From positions 1-64,000 of the forward strand of contig DAIOGK010000007.1 of the NCBI GenBank assembly GCA_036745275.1: a DNA stretch of 64,000 nt, read 5' to 3'. The position numbers were made by a program, and so were the translations under genes. Below, piece by piece: positions 32,711-41,937 of this stretch; within the stretch, counting starts at the first letter, position 1; each line of letters opens with the position of its first letter. This DNA comes from JAIUNP01 sp020161975. GTDB taxonomy: Bacteria > Pseudomonadota > Alphaproteobacteria > Rhizobiales > Beijerinckiaceae. Under the pieces are notes generated by a model. That model saw only the letters and a program-made list of their open reading frames with translations. It did not search any database and was not told where the DNA came from.

Positions 32711-32787
32711 GGTTCCGTAGCTCAGCAGGATAGAGCAGCGGTTTCCTAAACCGAAGGTCACAGGTTCGAATCCTGTCGGGACCGCCA
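32711..32787 (+). tRNA. tRNA-Arg, anticodon CCU
   Basis: A 77-nt cloverleaf with encoded CCA. The acceptor arms GGTTCCG and CGGGACC pair fully (one T-G). The anticodon loop TTCCTAA gives CCU, reading AGG. The T arm CAGGTTCGAATCCTG is standard. It stands alone with no other RNA gene close by. Confidence 0.97.
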
Positions 32788-33132
32788 GAATTCAATAATG
32801 TCGAGCGCTTTCAATGCGGCTGTCCGCCATGGACATCCTGCTCGCGTCCGGTGTTTGCCCACGTGCATCTCTGGTGATAAACCACAGTCAGTTGGCGAGG
32901 TGTAGGGTGTGTCGCCTGGCAACCGCCAGAGCACTCCGTCGTACCTCCGGCGCGCCGGCGCTTGTATGACCGCGGACTGATGGGATTATCGAGAGCGATC
33001 CGATTTTGCGTCGTGTCCAAAGAACGCGTATCTGCCCGTTTCTCGACCGTTCCGGGCGGCAAATTGCCCCTTGCAGTCCAGGGTTTTCAGGCGTTTGATG
33101 GGGCTGTTGGAAATTGCTTCGGGAGATATGGG
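32788..33132 (+). other. 345-bp gap between tRNA-Arg and the small membrane protein gene
   Basis: No gene with a believable start and family resemblance was found here on either strand. The short open frames lack ribosome-binding sites. The only signal is a GGGAGA ribosome-binding site for the next gene at its end. No copy of the tRNA 3' end, as left by an integrated element, was seen in this gap. Confidence 0.6.
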
Positions 33133-33447
33133 ATGCCCGAGAAATCAATCGTCCGTCTGCTGGTGGTCAACTGGGCTTTGGGCATCACGCTTGGTGTGTT
33201 GTTTGCCGCCGGCATTCTGGCCGTCGACATCGGTGGCCTGCGCTCCATGATCTTCAGGTCGGATCTGGCCATTCCGGCGCTGGCCCTGCTGTTTGGCGGC
33301 TTTGCCATAACCTGCGGCGGTGTCGTCTGCGCCTCCGCCGTCATGCGCCTTCCGCATGAGGACAGGACGAGTGGAACCGGGCTTGCTGAAGCGGCAGAGC
33401 CCGTTCCGGTGCCCGTCCGGCCGCTCAATAGGCGTTCTTCGTATTGA
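33133..33447 (+). CDS. Small two-helix membrane protein, conserved-hypothetical type
   Basis: A 104-residue protein with two membrane helices at about 9-31 and 44-72, separated by a short loop containing DIGGLRSMIFRSD, and a polar Pro/Glu-rich C-terminus. The second helix ends GGVVCASAVM. GGGAGA precedes the ATG at 33133. I recall similar small proteins in other Rhizobiales but know of no function. The last 23 bp overlap the end of the convergent glycosyltransferase gene. Confidence 0.7.
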   Translation: MPEKSIVRLLVVNWALGITLGVLFAAGILAVDIGGLRSMIFRSDLAIPALALLFGGFAITCGGVVCASAVMRLPHEDRTSGTGLAEAAEPVPVPVRPLNRRSSY

Positions 33448-34936
33448 TCAGCGAGATTGGCGTCATTGCCAGGATGTAGAGGTCGAAGAAGACGCTCCAG
33501 TTGTCGATATACTGGAGGTCGCATTCGACGCGCCGCTCGATCTTGTCCACGGTGTCGGTCTCGCCGCGCCAGCCGTTGATCTGTGCCCAGCCGGTAATGC
33601 CGGGCTTGACCTTGTGGCGCGCGAAATAGCCTTCGACGACCTCATCGTAGATGTGGCCATCGGCTTTTGCCTGCATGGCGTGGGGGCGCGGGCCGACCAT
33701 GGACAGTTCGCCGCGCAGTACGTTGATAAGCTGCGGCAATTCGTCGAGCGAGGTCTTGCGGATGAAGGCGCCGACGCGGGTGACGCGCGGGTCGCCCTTG
33801 GTGACGAGCCGGGCGGCCTGGGCGTCGCACTGGTCGACATACATCGAACGGAACTTGAAGACGCCGATCTTCTCGTTGTTGAAGCCGTAGCGCGTCTGGC
33901 GGAAGAAAATAGGACCTTTGGAATCGAGCTTCACAGCCAGTGCGACCAGCAGCATGATCGGTGACAGCAGGGTCAGCGCCAGCGCGGCCAGAACCCGGTC
34001 CTCGACCGCCTTCACCGCAATGCCCCAATCGGTCAGCGGCTTGTCGAACACGGCGAGGAACGGTGCCTTGCCAATGAAGGAATAGGCGCGCGGGCGCAGC
34101 TTCAGCTTGGAACCGACGGCGCTGATGCGGATGTCGATCGGCAGTACCCAGAGCTTCTTCAGCAGATAGAGAATGCGCATCTCGGCCGTGTGCGGCAGGG
34201 TAATGATCAGCAGATCCACTTTGTGAACGCGGCAGAATTCGACCAACTCATCGAAGCGACCGAGCTTGTGATAGCTTTCAACCTCATCGGGCGAACGCTC
34301 GCCCCCGCGATCATCGAACAGACCAAGGATGCTGATGGCCTTGGAGTGATCATTGGAGAGCATACCGATAAGATCGGCCACCGGTTTGCCGCCGCCAACG
34401 ATTACGGCGCGACGGGCAAGCTTGCCGGCGTTGGTCCAATCCCCGATCCTGCGGGCGATGATCACGCGGCCAAGTGTCATCGACACTAGCGAAGCGCCGG
34501 CCCAGGTGAGCAGCCAGCCACGCAGGGACTGAATATCGGCGCCAACCACCACGGTGACAGCGATCAGCGAGGCAAAGGTGAGCGCAAGGGCGCCGGTCAA
34601 TCTGAGCACTTGCTGCGATCGACTGCCGAGCGAGGCGATGGTGTATCCCCAGAACCGCTGATGCAGCAGGATCGCCGCCAGCGTGGCCGCAACAATATAG
34701 CCGGTAGCGACCAGCGGGCCGATGCCCATGACGGCAGAGTGCGCCCAGGACAGGGCACCGCAGGCGATCAGCAACACGCAGTCCATCAACATGACGCCGC
34801 CGATGATCTTCGGTTGCGACATGCGGATATCCGGCGGTATGGACGGTGCCGGTCGTGGTGTGTTTGCCGGCGTGGACGCATGGCCGGTTGCGACGGCGGC
34901 TGCGGACAGGTCGGCAGTTGCGACATGAGCGTTCAT
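33425..34936 (-). CDS. Undecaprenyl-phosphate sugar phosphotransferase (WcaJ/ExoY type)
   Basis: This membrane enzyme puts the first sugar phosphate on undecaprenyl phosphate to start exopolysaccharide synthesis. The 503-residue protein has four or five N-terminal helices, a CoA-binding-like Rossmann section (RRAVIVGGGKPV), a further helix near 310-330 and the catalytic bacterial-sugar-transferase domain with FKFRSMY, KTSLDELPQLINVLRGELSMVGPRP and the KPGITGWAQINGWRGET block. No other polysaccharide gene adjoins it, so it is an orphan initiator here. ATG at 34936 is preferred over 34966. Confidence 0.9.
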   Translation of the reverse strand: MNAHVATADLSAAAVATGHASTPANTPRPAPSIPPDIRMSQPKIIGGVMLMDCVLLIACGALSWAHSAVMGIGPLVATGYIVAATLAAILLHQRFWGYTIASLGSRSQQVLRLTGALALTFASLIAVTVVVGADIQSLRGWLLTWAGASLVSMTLGRVIIARRIGDWTNAGKLARRAVIVGGGKPVADLIGMLSNDHSKAISILGLFDDRGGERSPDEVESYHKLGRFDELVEFCRVHKVDLLIITLPHTAEMRILYLLKKLWVLPIDIRISAVGSKLKLRPRAYSFIGKAPFLAVFDKPLTDWGIAVKAVEDRVLAALALTLLSPIMLLVALAVKLDSKGPIFFRQTRYGFNNEKIGVFKFRSMYVDQCDAQAARLVTKGDPRVTRVGAFIRKTSLDELPQLINVLRGELSMVGPRPHAMQAKADGHIYDEVVEGYFARHKVKPGITGWAQINGWRGETDTVDKIERRVECDLQYIDNWSVFFDLYILAMTPISLINTKNAY

Positions 34937-35132
34937 GGTCAGACCATTTCTTCGGGCAATGCCCATTCATCTGATCCATTGTCTTGTCACAGTTCGGTCC
35001 ATGAACTGTTAAGTGCAGTGGTTTGGCAACAGTATTGATGTGAGCATTAAGACGATGGTTAGTGAATGGTTCTATTCAGCAATCAAATACCGGACTGTGC
35101 TGCTGGCGATGCCAGTGATCGGGGTGCCTGAT

Positions 35133-35639
35133 ATGCTTCGTTTTGTTCTGGCTCTTGCCGCTATCGGGCCGCTTCTTGCCGGTTGCACCGGCCCCGAACC
35201 CGTTCGGCAGACCGAAACGCCAGCGTTCTATGCGAGCCTTGCCAGCCCGGATGCGAAGGTTGACGCGGCAAGCGCACGCGATCTATTCAACGGCTACCGT
35301 CGCAATCTGGGCCTGTCCGGGCTTGCAATCGATCCGGCGCTGATGGCCTTTGCCGAGCGAGAGGCGCAGGCGCTGGCCCGCGCGGATCGAGTGGATGCCA
35401 CGCGCGAGCGCTCACTGCCGTCACGCCTTTCAGGCGCGGGCATTGCCGGGGGTTCGGCGCTGGAAAACGTTTCTGCCGGCTATCACACCCTTTCCGATGC
35501 GTTCTCCGGCTGGCGTGGTTCTCCGCGTCACGATGCGACTTTGCGGTCTGCAACGGCCCGGCGTTTCGGCATCGCCACGGCCTATAACCCACGCTCGAAG
35601 TACAAGATCTACTGGGTGCTGGTGACGGCGGCGCCCTGA
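35133..35639 (+). CDS. CAP-domain lipoprotein
   Basis: A 168-residue lipoprotein with lipobox LLAGC, Cys at about 18. The CAP/SCP fold is seen in LFNGYRRNLGLSGLAIDPALMAFAEREAQALA, the ENVSAGYHTLSDAFSGWRGSPRHDATL block and FGIATAYNP. The CAP His before the Glu (HSE) is not obvious, so active-site geometry may differ. The family is widespread and its bacterial function unclear. Its last 31 bp overlap the convergent MFS gene. Confidence 0.8.
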   Translation: MLRFVLALAAIGPLLAGCTGPEPVRQTETPAFYASLASPDAKVDAASARDLFNGYRRNLGLSGLAIDPALMAFAEREAQALARADRVDATRERSLPSRLSGAGIAGGSALENVSAGYHTLSDAFSGWRGSPRHDATLRSATARRFGIATAYNPRSKYKIYWVLVTAAP

Positions 35640-36883
35640 GCGCCATTGCCCTGGCGGGAGCGGGTTTCCAGCCAGTCACGGGTGCGCAATGCGGGAAAAA
35701 GGACGCTCCAGAGGGCGGTGGTCAGAAGGCAGAGGATGCCGCCGAGGATCGTCGCCGGCACCGTGCCAATCAGGGATGCCGCAAGGCCCGATTCAAACTC
35801 GCCCAGCGAATTCGACGCGCCCACAAAGAGCGAGTTCACCGAACCCACGCGGCCACGCATTTCATCCGGGGTGTCGTTCTGGATGAGTGTCAGCCGCACG
35901 ACGACGCTGACCATATCTGCCGCGCCCTCAATCACCATGAACAGCATCGAGAGCCAGAGAATTCGCGAAAAACCAAAGCCAATGATGGCACAACCGAAAA
36001 TCATGCAGGACAGCAGTAGCCAGCGGCCCGCATGGCGCTGAATGGGGAAGCGGGCGAGAAACAGTGCCATCGTGAGCGCGCCGGCGGCCTGGCTGGCACG
36101 AAGCCAGCCGAGGGCTTCCGGTCCGCCGTTCAGGATGTCCGTGGCATAGATCGGGAGCAGTGCGACCACGCCGGCAAAGAGCACAGCCACCATATCGAGC
36201 GAAAGGGCGCCAAGCAGGACCTTGTTGCGCCAGATGAAGCCGGCGCCCGTGGAAAAGGCGCTCCAGGAAAAGCGCTCGCCATTGGACCGAGGCATCTGCG
36301 GTGCGACCTGGAATACCGAAAAGGCTGCCACCAGATGCAGGATTGCTGCTGCCGCAAAGGTTGGGGCGGGGCCCAGGATGTAGATCAGCCCCCCCAGTGT
36401 CGGGCCGATGATGGTTGCCGATTGCATGGTTGAAGCGACCATGGCGACCGCGCGCGGCAACTCTGCCGTTGGCACGAGATTGGGCAGGAGCGACTGCTGC
36501 GCCGGCATCGCAAAGACGCGCGTGACGCCGACCAGTGAAATCATCAGATAGATCAATGGAATCGAGGCTGACCCGGTCAGCGTCAGCACCAGCAGGCCAA
36601 AGGCCGAAAGGCTGGCGACCAGGTAGGCGCAGGTGGTGATCAGCCGGCGGTCCCGGCTATCGGCGACATGGCCGGCGACAGCGACCAGCAACAGTTGCGG
36701 CAGGAAGGTGAAGAGCCCGGCCAGCCCCAGCGCGAGCGGGTCCCGCGTGGTACTGTAGACATAAAGGCCTACGCCAATGACCTGAACACTCTGGGCAATG
36801 CCCGTGAAAAACCGGCCCGCGAGATAGAACCGGATGTCCTTTCGCCGGAGCAGGGCGAGAGGACCGGAAGAATGAGATGCCAT
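35609..36883 (-). CDS. MFS transporter (enterobactin-exporter EntS-like)
   Basis: The 424-residue protein has twelve membrane helices. The DSRDRRLI segment after the second helix and the FRFYLAGRFFTG-type start (here IRFYLAGRFFTG) match the MFS_3/EntS-like group. RLTLIQNDTPDEMRGRVGSVNSLFVGASNSLGEFESG near the end is typical of that group. The substrate is not evident. The ATG at 36883 has ACGAGG upstream. It starts 60 bp after the carD terminator. Confidence 0.85.
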   Translation of the reverse strand: MASHSSGPLALLRRKDIRFYLAGRFFTGIAQSVQVIGVGLYVYSTTRDPLALGLAGLFTFLPQLLLVAVAGHVADSRDRRLITTCAYLVASLSAFGLLVLTLTGSASIPLIYLMISLVGVTRVFAMPAQQSLLPNLVPTAELPRAVAMVASTMQSATIIGPTLGGLIYILGPAPTFAAAAILHLVAAFSVFQVAPQMPRSNGERFSWSAFSTGAGFIWRNKVLLGALSLDMVAVLFAGVVALLPIYATDILNGGPEALGWLRASQAAGALTMALFLARFPIQRHAGRWLLLSCMIFGCAIIGFGFSRILWLSMLFMVIEGAADMVSVVVRLTLIQNDTPDEMRGRVGSVNSLFVGASNSLGEFESGLAASLIGTVPATILGGILCLLTTALWSVLFPALRTRDWLETRSRQGNGAQGAAVTSTQ

Positions 36884-36941
36884 GCCTCGTTCTGTGAACA
36901 CTCTGGCGCGATCGTCAATTGCCATATGCGTGATCGACAAA

Positions 36942-36966
36942 CAAAAAGGCCCGGCAGTGCCGGGCC
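36942..36966 (-). terminator. Terminator after carD
   Basis: On the minus strand GGCCCGGCA and TGCCGGGCC form a perfect 9-bp stem with a single-base loop centre and are followed by TTTTTG. It lies 24 bp after the carD stop. Confidence 0.92.
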
Positions 36967-36989
36967 CTTGTATCGGATGGAAAAGCCGA

Positions 36990-37571
36990 TCAGGCGGCTT
37001 CCTCGGCGTCGGGGTCGCTCGCCTCGGCCGCTTCCGCGCCGCGCTGCGTCCGCTTGGGGTTCTTGGCGAGGCTCTGGTCGACGCGCTTCAGCGCTTCGGT
37101 CTCGGTCAGGGATTCCACGGCTGCGATTTCATCCACGAGGCGGGCGAGAGCCGTTTCGTAAAGCTGACGCTCGGAATAGGACTGTTCCGGCTGGGCTTCC
37201 GAACGGTAGAGGTCGCGGACGACCTCGGCGGTGGCAATCAGGTCGCCCGAATTGATCTTGGTCTCATATTCCTGCGCGCGGCGGCTCCACATCGTGCGCT
37301 TGATACGGGCACGACCGGTCAGCACCTCGAGCGCCTTCTCGATCGCCGAAGCGGCGGAGAGCTTGCGCATTCCGACAGCGGCCACCTTCGAGGTGGGGAC
37401 GCGCAGGGTCATCTTTTCCTTGGCGAAGGTGACCACGAAAAGCTCAAGCTTGAAGCCCGCGATTTCCTGCTCCTCGATCGCCATGATCCGGCCAACGCCA
37501 TGGGCCGGATAAACGATGTGCTCGCCAGTCTTGAAGCCTTCGCGCTGCTGTGTCGTCTTCTTAGAGCTCAT
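36990..37571 (-). CDS. carD: CarD family transcriptional regulator
   Basis: CarD binds RNA polymerase beta and stabilises open promoters. The 193-residue protein has the N-terminal Tudor-like part with FKTGEHIVYPAHGVGRIMAIEEQEIAG, then a helical DNA-binding part (SRRAQEYETKINSGDLIATAEVVRDLY). The C-terminal 30 residues are Glu/Ala-rich and low in complexity. The ATG at 37571 has GAGGGA upstream. The frame is open much further but that part is not coding. Confidence 0.95.
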   Translation of the reverse strand: MSSKKTTQQREGFKTGEHIVYPAHGVGRIMAIEEQEIAGFKLELFVVTFAKEKMTLRVPTSKVAAVGMRKLSAASAIEKALEVLTGRARIKRTMWSRRAQEYETKINSGDLIATAEVVRDLYRSEAQPEQSYSERQLYETALARLVDEIAAVESLTETEALKRVDQSLAKNPKRTQRGAEAAEASDPDAEEAA

Positions 37572-38153
37572 AAGGTCCCTCGCTGTATGGCCGACCGTCA
37601 CGATGACGCGCCACACCTTTCCAATGCCGCCCGGACGGGCGGACACCACCACGCTGTGACGGCCTTGCGCCTCGTGAGGCGCGAAGCCAGATGCCAGCCA
37701 CCCGGCAGTGGTCCGTCCGAAAACACCGCAAAACCCTCCCTCCCGCCCTGCCGGGCAGGAAGTGTGGTGCGATGTCGCAGGGAAGATCAGGTTCGGATCA
37801 AGGACCGCCGCCGTTTCGACTGTGTGAAATGGGTAGCACAAAAATCGGTGAAAATCAAAGGCTTGCTGTGCCTTCGTTTACAAAGGTTAATACTGTTAAG
37901 AATTCATTTACTACATCAATTTGCAGCGAGAACAAATCCACTCATCGTTGTGCAGTGCAAGAAAAGCATTGGTAATCAACGTCAGAGTTGCAAGCAAACC
38001 ACGCCCAATTGGTCGGCCTTGCTTTGGTCCGTGCCGGGGCGAAGACCCGTGCGCCGAGGGTTGCAAAAAACACATGACCACCCCCAGTCAAGCGAATAGG
38101 GGGGCAAATTGCGTCTTTTACCGGCAGTCGGCAAACGGAAAAAATTGCGAGGC
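37572..38153. other. Intergenic region between carD and fdxA
   Basis: About 580 bp without a supported gene. The middle part (about 37820-37990) is clearly richer in A and T than the rest and holds sequences such as GTTTACAAAGGTTAATACTGTTAAG, as expected of the carD promoter region. No clear hairpin, tRNA or open frame with a ribosome-binding site was seen. A small RNA cannot be excluded. Confidence 0.5.
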
Positions 38154-38492
38154 TCAGTCGCCTTCGCCGGGCTTCGGCGAGAAATACTTTTCGAGCTTGC
38201 CCTGTACGCCATCGAATTCCTTGGCGTTGGGCATGGGGTCGCGCTTCACGGTCACATTTGGCCAGGCCGAGGCATATTCGGCGTTGAGCTTGAGCCAGCT
38301 CTCCAGCCCCGGCTCGGTGTCCGGCTTGATGGCTTCGGCAGGGCATTCCGGTTCGCAGACACCGCAGTCGATGCATTCATCCGGATGGATGACCAGCATG
38401 TTCTCGCCTTCATAGAAGCAGTCGACCGGACAGACCTCGACGCAATCCATGTACTTGCACTTGATGCAGTTATCGAGAACGACATAGGTCAT
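38154..38492 (-). CDS. fdxA: 7Fe ferredoxin FdxA
   Basis: A 112-residue electron carrier with one 3Fe-4S and one 4Fe-4S cluster. The Cys pattern fits: Cys9-x7-Cys17-x3-Cys21-Pro and Cys40-x2-Cys43-x2-Cys46-x3-Cys50-Pro. The sequence VVLDNCIKCKYMDCVEVCPVD and the C-terminal extension with WLKLNAEYASAWPN are typical of alphaproteobacterial FdxA. The start follows the family; the longer frame is not used. Confidence 0.96.
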   Translation of the reverse strand: MTYVVLDNCIKCKYMDCVEVCPVDCFYEGENMLVIHPDECIDCGVCEPECPAEAIKPDTEPGLESWLKLNAEYASAWPNVTVKRDPMPNAKEFDGVQGKLEKYFSPKPGEGD

Positions 38493-38650
38493 GGGTCTTG
38501 TACCCCGAGGCTGCGCCCGGCACGCGCCGGCGAATTGACGGTTGCGCTGACCTACTGCACACGGACGCCAAGGGCAAGGTCGAAAACACGGGCGGATGGC
38601 CACAGCCGATGCTGCGGTTCTGCGTTCTCGCGCGGTGTATGCGAAAGGGA

Positions 38651-39580
38651 TCAGCCCGCCATCCGCGCCCGGGGGTGGGCGGCACGGACACTGGCGACGA
38701 GGCGGGCGGCGTCCACTTCCGTATAGATCTGCGTGGTCGAGAGTGAAGCGTGGCCCAGCAGCTCTTGTATGGTGCGCAGGTCGCCGCCGCGTCCGAGAAT
38801 ATGTGTTGCAAAGGAATGGCGCAGTGCGTGGGGCGTCGCACTGTCGGGCAAGGCGAGGGCGCCGCGCAGGCGTTCGACGGTCAACTGGATGATGCGCGGA
38901 CTCAGCGGTCCGCCCTTGGCGCCGACAAAGAGCGGGCCGTCAGCCGGCAGGTGCCAGGGGCAACTGGCAAGGTAGGCCGCCACTGCGTCCTGAACTTTCG
39001 GGATGACCGGCATCGAGCGCGTTTTGCCGCCCTTGCCGGTGACAGTGATCTGGTCGGTGCCGGGCAGGGGCGCTTCGGATCGGCGCAAGGACAGGGCTTC
39101 GGAAATGCGAAGGCCGCATCCATACAGCAGCGCGAGAACGGCGGCATCGCGCTCGAAGATCCAGGGTTCGCGTTCTTCGCCTGCGCGAGTATCCGCGCTG
39201 GCAAGGGCCCGGGCGGCGACAGGCGCCACAGGGCGGGGCAAGCGGCGCTGCACACGGGGGCCGCGCACGGAAGCGAAGGCCGAGGCGCTCGCCAGCCCCT
39301 CCCGTTCGGCAAAGCGCAGGAACGAGCGGCAGCCGGCCAACTGGCGCATCAGCGACCGACTCTCGACGCCCTCGGCCCGTCGCGCGGCGAGAAAGGCGCG
39401 CACATCAGCCGGTTTGAGGGTCCCCAGTGCTGTCAGGGTGATGGCTTCGCCCGCACGGGAGCCGGCAAAGGCAAGAAATTGCCGGAGGTCGCGCGCGTAG
39501 GCTTCCAGCGTTTTCGGCGAGAGCCGGCGTTCGGCGGCAAGATGGGCCAGCCAGCGGGCCACGGCAGCTTCGAGGGTCAT
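38651..39580 (-). CDS. xerC: Tyrosine recombinase XerC
   Basis: XerC resolves chromosome dimers at dif. The 309-residue protein has an N-terminal SAM-like domain (LSPKTLEAYARDLRQFLAF) and a catalytic domain with Arg158 (GLRISEAL), Lys in TGKGGKTR, His251-x2-Arg254 (HALRHSFATH), His277 (LGHASLSTTQIY) and Tyr286. All catalytic residues are present. It is divergent from priA with a 74-bp gap, an arrangement common in Rhizobiales, which supports XerC over a mobile-element integrase. Confidence 0.93.
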   Translation of the reverse strand: MTLEAAVARWLAHLAAERRLSPKTLEAYARDLRQFLAFAGSRAGEAITLTALGTLKPADVRAFLAARRAEGVESRSLMRQLAGCRSFLRFAEREGLASASAFASVRGPRVQRRLPRPVAPVAARALASADTRAGEEREPWIFERDAAVLALLYGCGLRISEALSLRRSEAPLPGTDQITVTGKGGKTRSMPVIPKVQDAVAAYLASCPWHLPADGPLFVGAKGGPLSPRIIQLTVERLRGALALPDSATPHALRHSFATHILGRGGDLRTIQELLGHASLSTTQIYTEVDAARLVASVRAAHPRARMAG

Positions 39581-39654
39581 GTCCGCAGTGTCGCAGGGCA
39601 GGCTTAACGCTCGGTTTCTGGCCGGAGCCCGCGAATCGGTGCTATCGACGGGCG

Positions 39655-41865
39655 ATGGAACAGGATCGCACCGATCAGGATGAGATGCCGCGCGTGGCCG
39701 AAGTGCTCGTGCCGGTCGCGGTGCCGACGGCTTATTCCTACCGCATCCCGTCGGGCATGGCCGTGCAGCCGGGGGACACCGTGCAGGTTCCGCTGGGGAC
39801 ACGGAGCACCATCGGGGTCGTCTGGGCGGTTTCAAACCGGGGTGGAGACAATCTCAAACCGGTTGAGGGGCGGCATGATGTTCCGTCGATGCGGCCCGAG
39901 ATGCGGCGCTTCATCGAGTGGATCGCCCAATGGACGCTCAGCGCGCCGGGGATGGTGGCGAAAATGGCGCTGCGCGATCCCGACGCTGTAGGGCCGGAAA
40001 AGCCAAAGCTCGGCGTTCATGCCACGGGTATTGCGCCACAGCGGCTGACACCGGCGCGCGCACGGGTGCTTGCCGCGGCGGAGGGCGGGCTTGTCTGGCG
40101 CAAGGGGGCGCTTGCGGAAGCCGCATCCGTCTCAACGGGGGTCATTGACGGGCTTGTCGATGACGGTGCGCTTTCGGTAACGGCGCTGCCGGCTGAACCG
40201 GTGGCGCTGCCGCCCGATCCCGCCCACTTCCGCCAGGTGCTGACGGCGGATCAGTCCAATGCAACCGCGACCCTTGCCGCCACCGTGGCCGAGCGTTCGT
40301 TTTCCGTGACGCTGCTCGAAGGGGTTACCGGATCGGGCAAGACGGAGGTTTATTTCGAGGCGATTGCCGAAGCGCTGCGGCGTGGCCGGCAGGTTCTGGT
40401 GCTGATGCCGGAAATCGCGCTCACCAGCGCTTTTATCGGGCGGTTCGAGCAACGATTCGGAGTACCGCCCGCCGAATGGCATTCTGGGGTCGGCGGAGGC
40501 AGGCGTGACCGGCTGTGGCGGGCGGTGGCGGCTGGTGAGGCGAAGGTGGTGATCGGGGCCCGCTCGGCTTTGATGCTGCCGTTCACCGATCTCGGGTTGA
40601 TCGTTGTCGATGAGGAGCACGAAGCAGCCTACAAGCAAGGCGATGGCGTTCGATATAATGCGCGCGACATGGCCGTGGTGCGAGGGCGGATCGAAGGGGC
40701 GGCGGTGGTACTGGCCTCGGCGACGCCATCGGTGGAGACGCGGGTCAATGCCGATCAGGGGCGCTACCGGCATGTGGGCCTGCCGGACCGGTTTGGTGGC
40801 GCGGTGCTGCCCGATCTCTCTGCGGTCGATCTGCGCCGGCATTCGCCGCCGCCGGGGCGCTGGATCTCGCCGCCGCTGGAGCGGATGGCGCGGGAGACGC
40901 TGGCGGCGGGCGAGCAGGTGCTTTTCTTTCTCAACCGGCGCGGATTTGCGCCGCTGACGCTTTGCAACCGCTGCGGTCACCGCTGGCAGTGCCCCAACTG
41001 CACGGCCTGGCTGGTGGAGCATCGCTTTCGCCGTGCGCTCGTCTGCCACCATTGCGGGCACACCGAGCGGCGCCCCCCGGTCTGCACGGCCTGCGGCGCC
41101 GAGGATGACGTGCGCCCGGTGGGGCCGGGCGTGGAACGGCTCGCCGAGGAGGTGGCCAGTCTTTTTCCCGACGCACGCACCATTGTTCTTTCCTCGGATT
41201 TTCCGGGCGGCACTGAGCGGCTGCGGCGCGAGTTGCAGGCGATTGCCGAGGGCGAGTTCGATATCATTGTCGGCACGCAGCTGGTCGCCAAAGGGCATAA
41301 TTTCCCGCTGCTGACGCTGGCCGGGGTGATTGACGCCGATATCGGCCTTGCCAATGCGGATCCGCGCGCGGGCGAGCGCACGTTCCAACTCCTGACGCAG
41401 GTGACGGGACGTGCCGGACGCCACGCAAGACCGGGACGCGGCGTGATCCAGACGCATCAGCCCGACCACCCTGTGATCGAAGCCATTCTGCGAAACGACC
41501 GCGCGGGCTTTTATGCTGCGGAAATCGAGAACCGGCGAATCGGGGGCCTGCCGCCGTTCGGCAGGCTCGCTAGTGTCCTTGTCTCGGCGAAGGACCGCAC
41601 GGTGGCGGAGGAGGCGGCGCGGCGGCTTGCCCAGGCCGGGCATCGCCTGGTGGCGGATGCGCCCGCTTTCACCGAGATCACTGTGCTGGGGCCGGCAGAA
41701 CCGCCCATCGCGGTCATTCGCGGGCGGCACCGGATGCGGCTGATCCTCAAGTCGCCGCGCAGCGTTGATCTGCAAAGGTTCCTCCGGGCGATGATTGCGG
41801 AAGCCGGGCCGATGCGGAACGGCGCGCGGCTCGACGTGGATGTCGATCCGATGAGCTTCCTGTAG
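39655..41865 (+). CDS. priA: Primosomal replication protein N' (helicase PriA)
   Basis: PriA restarts stalled replication forks. The 736-residue protein has the N-terminal DNA-binding domain (VLVPVAVPTAYSYRIPSG), helicase motifs LLEGVTGSGKTEVY (Walker A) and VVDEEHEAAYKQ (DEEH box), the zinc-binding section CNRCGHRWQCPNC...CHHCGH...CTAC, and the C-terminal motifs IIVGTQLVAKGHNFP and QVTGRAGR. Length is normal. Confidence 0.97.
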   Translation: MEQDRTDQDEMPRVAEVLVPVAVPTAYSYRIPSGMAVQPGDTVQVPLGTRSTIGVVWAVSNRGGDNLKPVEGRHDVPSMRPEMRRFIEWIAQWTLSAPGMVAKMALRDPDAVGPEKPKLGVHATGIAPQRLTPARARVLAAAEGGLVWRKGALAEAASVSTGVIDGLVDDGALSVTALPAEPVALPPDPAHFRQVLTADQSNATATLAATVAERSFSVTLLEGVTGSGKTEVYFEAIAEALRRGRQVLVLMPEIALTSAFIGRFEQRFGVPPAEWHSGVGGGRRDRLWRAVAAGEAKVVIGARSALMLPFTDLGLIVVDEEHEAAYKQGDGVRYNARDMAVVRGRIEGAAVVLASATPSVETRVNADQGRYRHVGLPDRFGGAVLPDLSAVDLRRHSPPPGRWISPPLERMARETLAAGEQVLFFLNRRGFAPLTLCNRCGHRWQCPNCTAWLVEHRFRRALVCHHCGHTERRPPVCTACGAEDDVRPVGPGVERLAEEVASLFPDARTIVLSSDFPGGTERLRRELQAIAEGEFDIIVGTQLVAKGHNFPLLTLAGVIDADIGLANADPRAGERTFQLLTQVTGRAGRHARPGRGVIQTHQPDHPVIEAILRNDRAGFYAAEIENRRIGGLPPFGRLASVLVSAKDRTVAEEAARRLAQAGHRLVADAPAFTEITVLGPAEPPIAVIRGRHRMRLILKSPRSVDLQRFLRAMIAEAGPMRNGARLDVDVDPMSFL

Positions 41866-41884
41866 AGCTGTAGCCCGTTTATTA

Positions 41885-41937
41885 AACCGAACGGTTGACA
41901 ATCTGGTTTGCGTCGTAATATTCAACCTTATGGTTGA
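41885..41937 (+). promoter_or_regulatory. Promoter with two AACC-N4-GGTT operators before the arsR gene
   Basis: AACC-GAAC-GGTT lies at 41885-41896 and AACC-TTAT-GGTT at 41924-41935, with the second extended to TCAACC/GGTTGA and covering the ATG at 41930. TTGACA at 41895-41900 is a perfect -35 element and TAATAT at 41916-41921 a good -10 with a 15-bp spacer. The two sites are 39 bp apart, nearly four helix turns. This fits autorepression by the ArsR product and a very short or absent leader. Confidence 0.6.

Noticed and set aside
38651..39580. Mobile-element integrase
   Set aside because: All residues fit XerC, it is divergent from priA as in relatives, and no attachment site or cargo lies beside it.
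40132..41925. 597-residue minus-strand frame opposite priA
   Set aside because: priA has all helicase and zinc motifs in the plus frame; this is its shadow.
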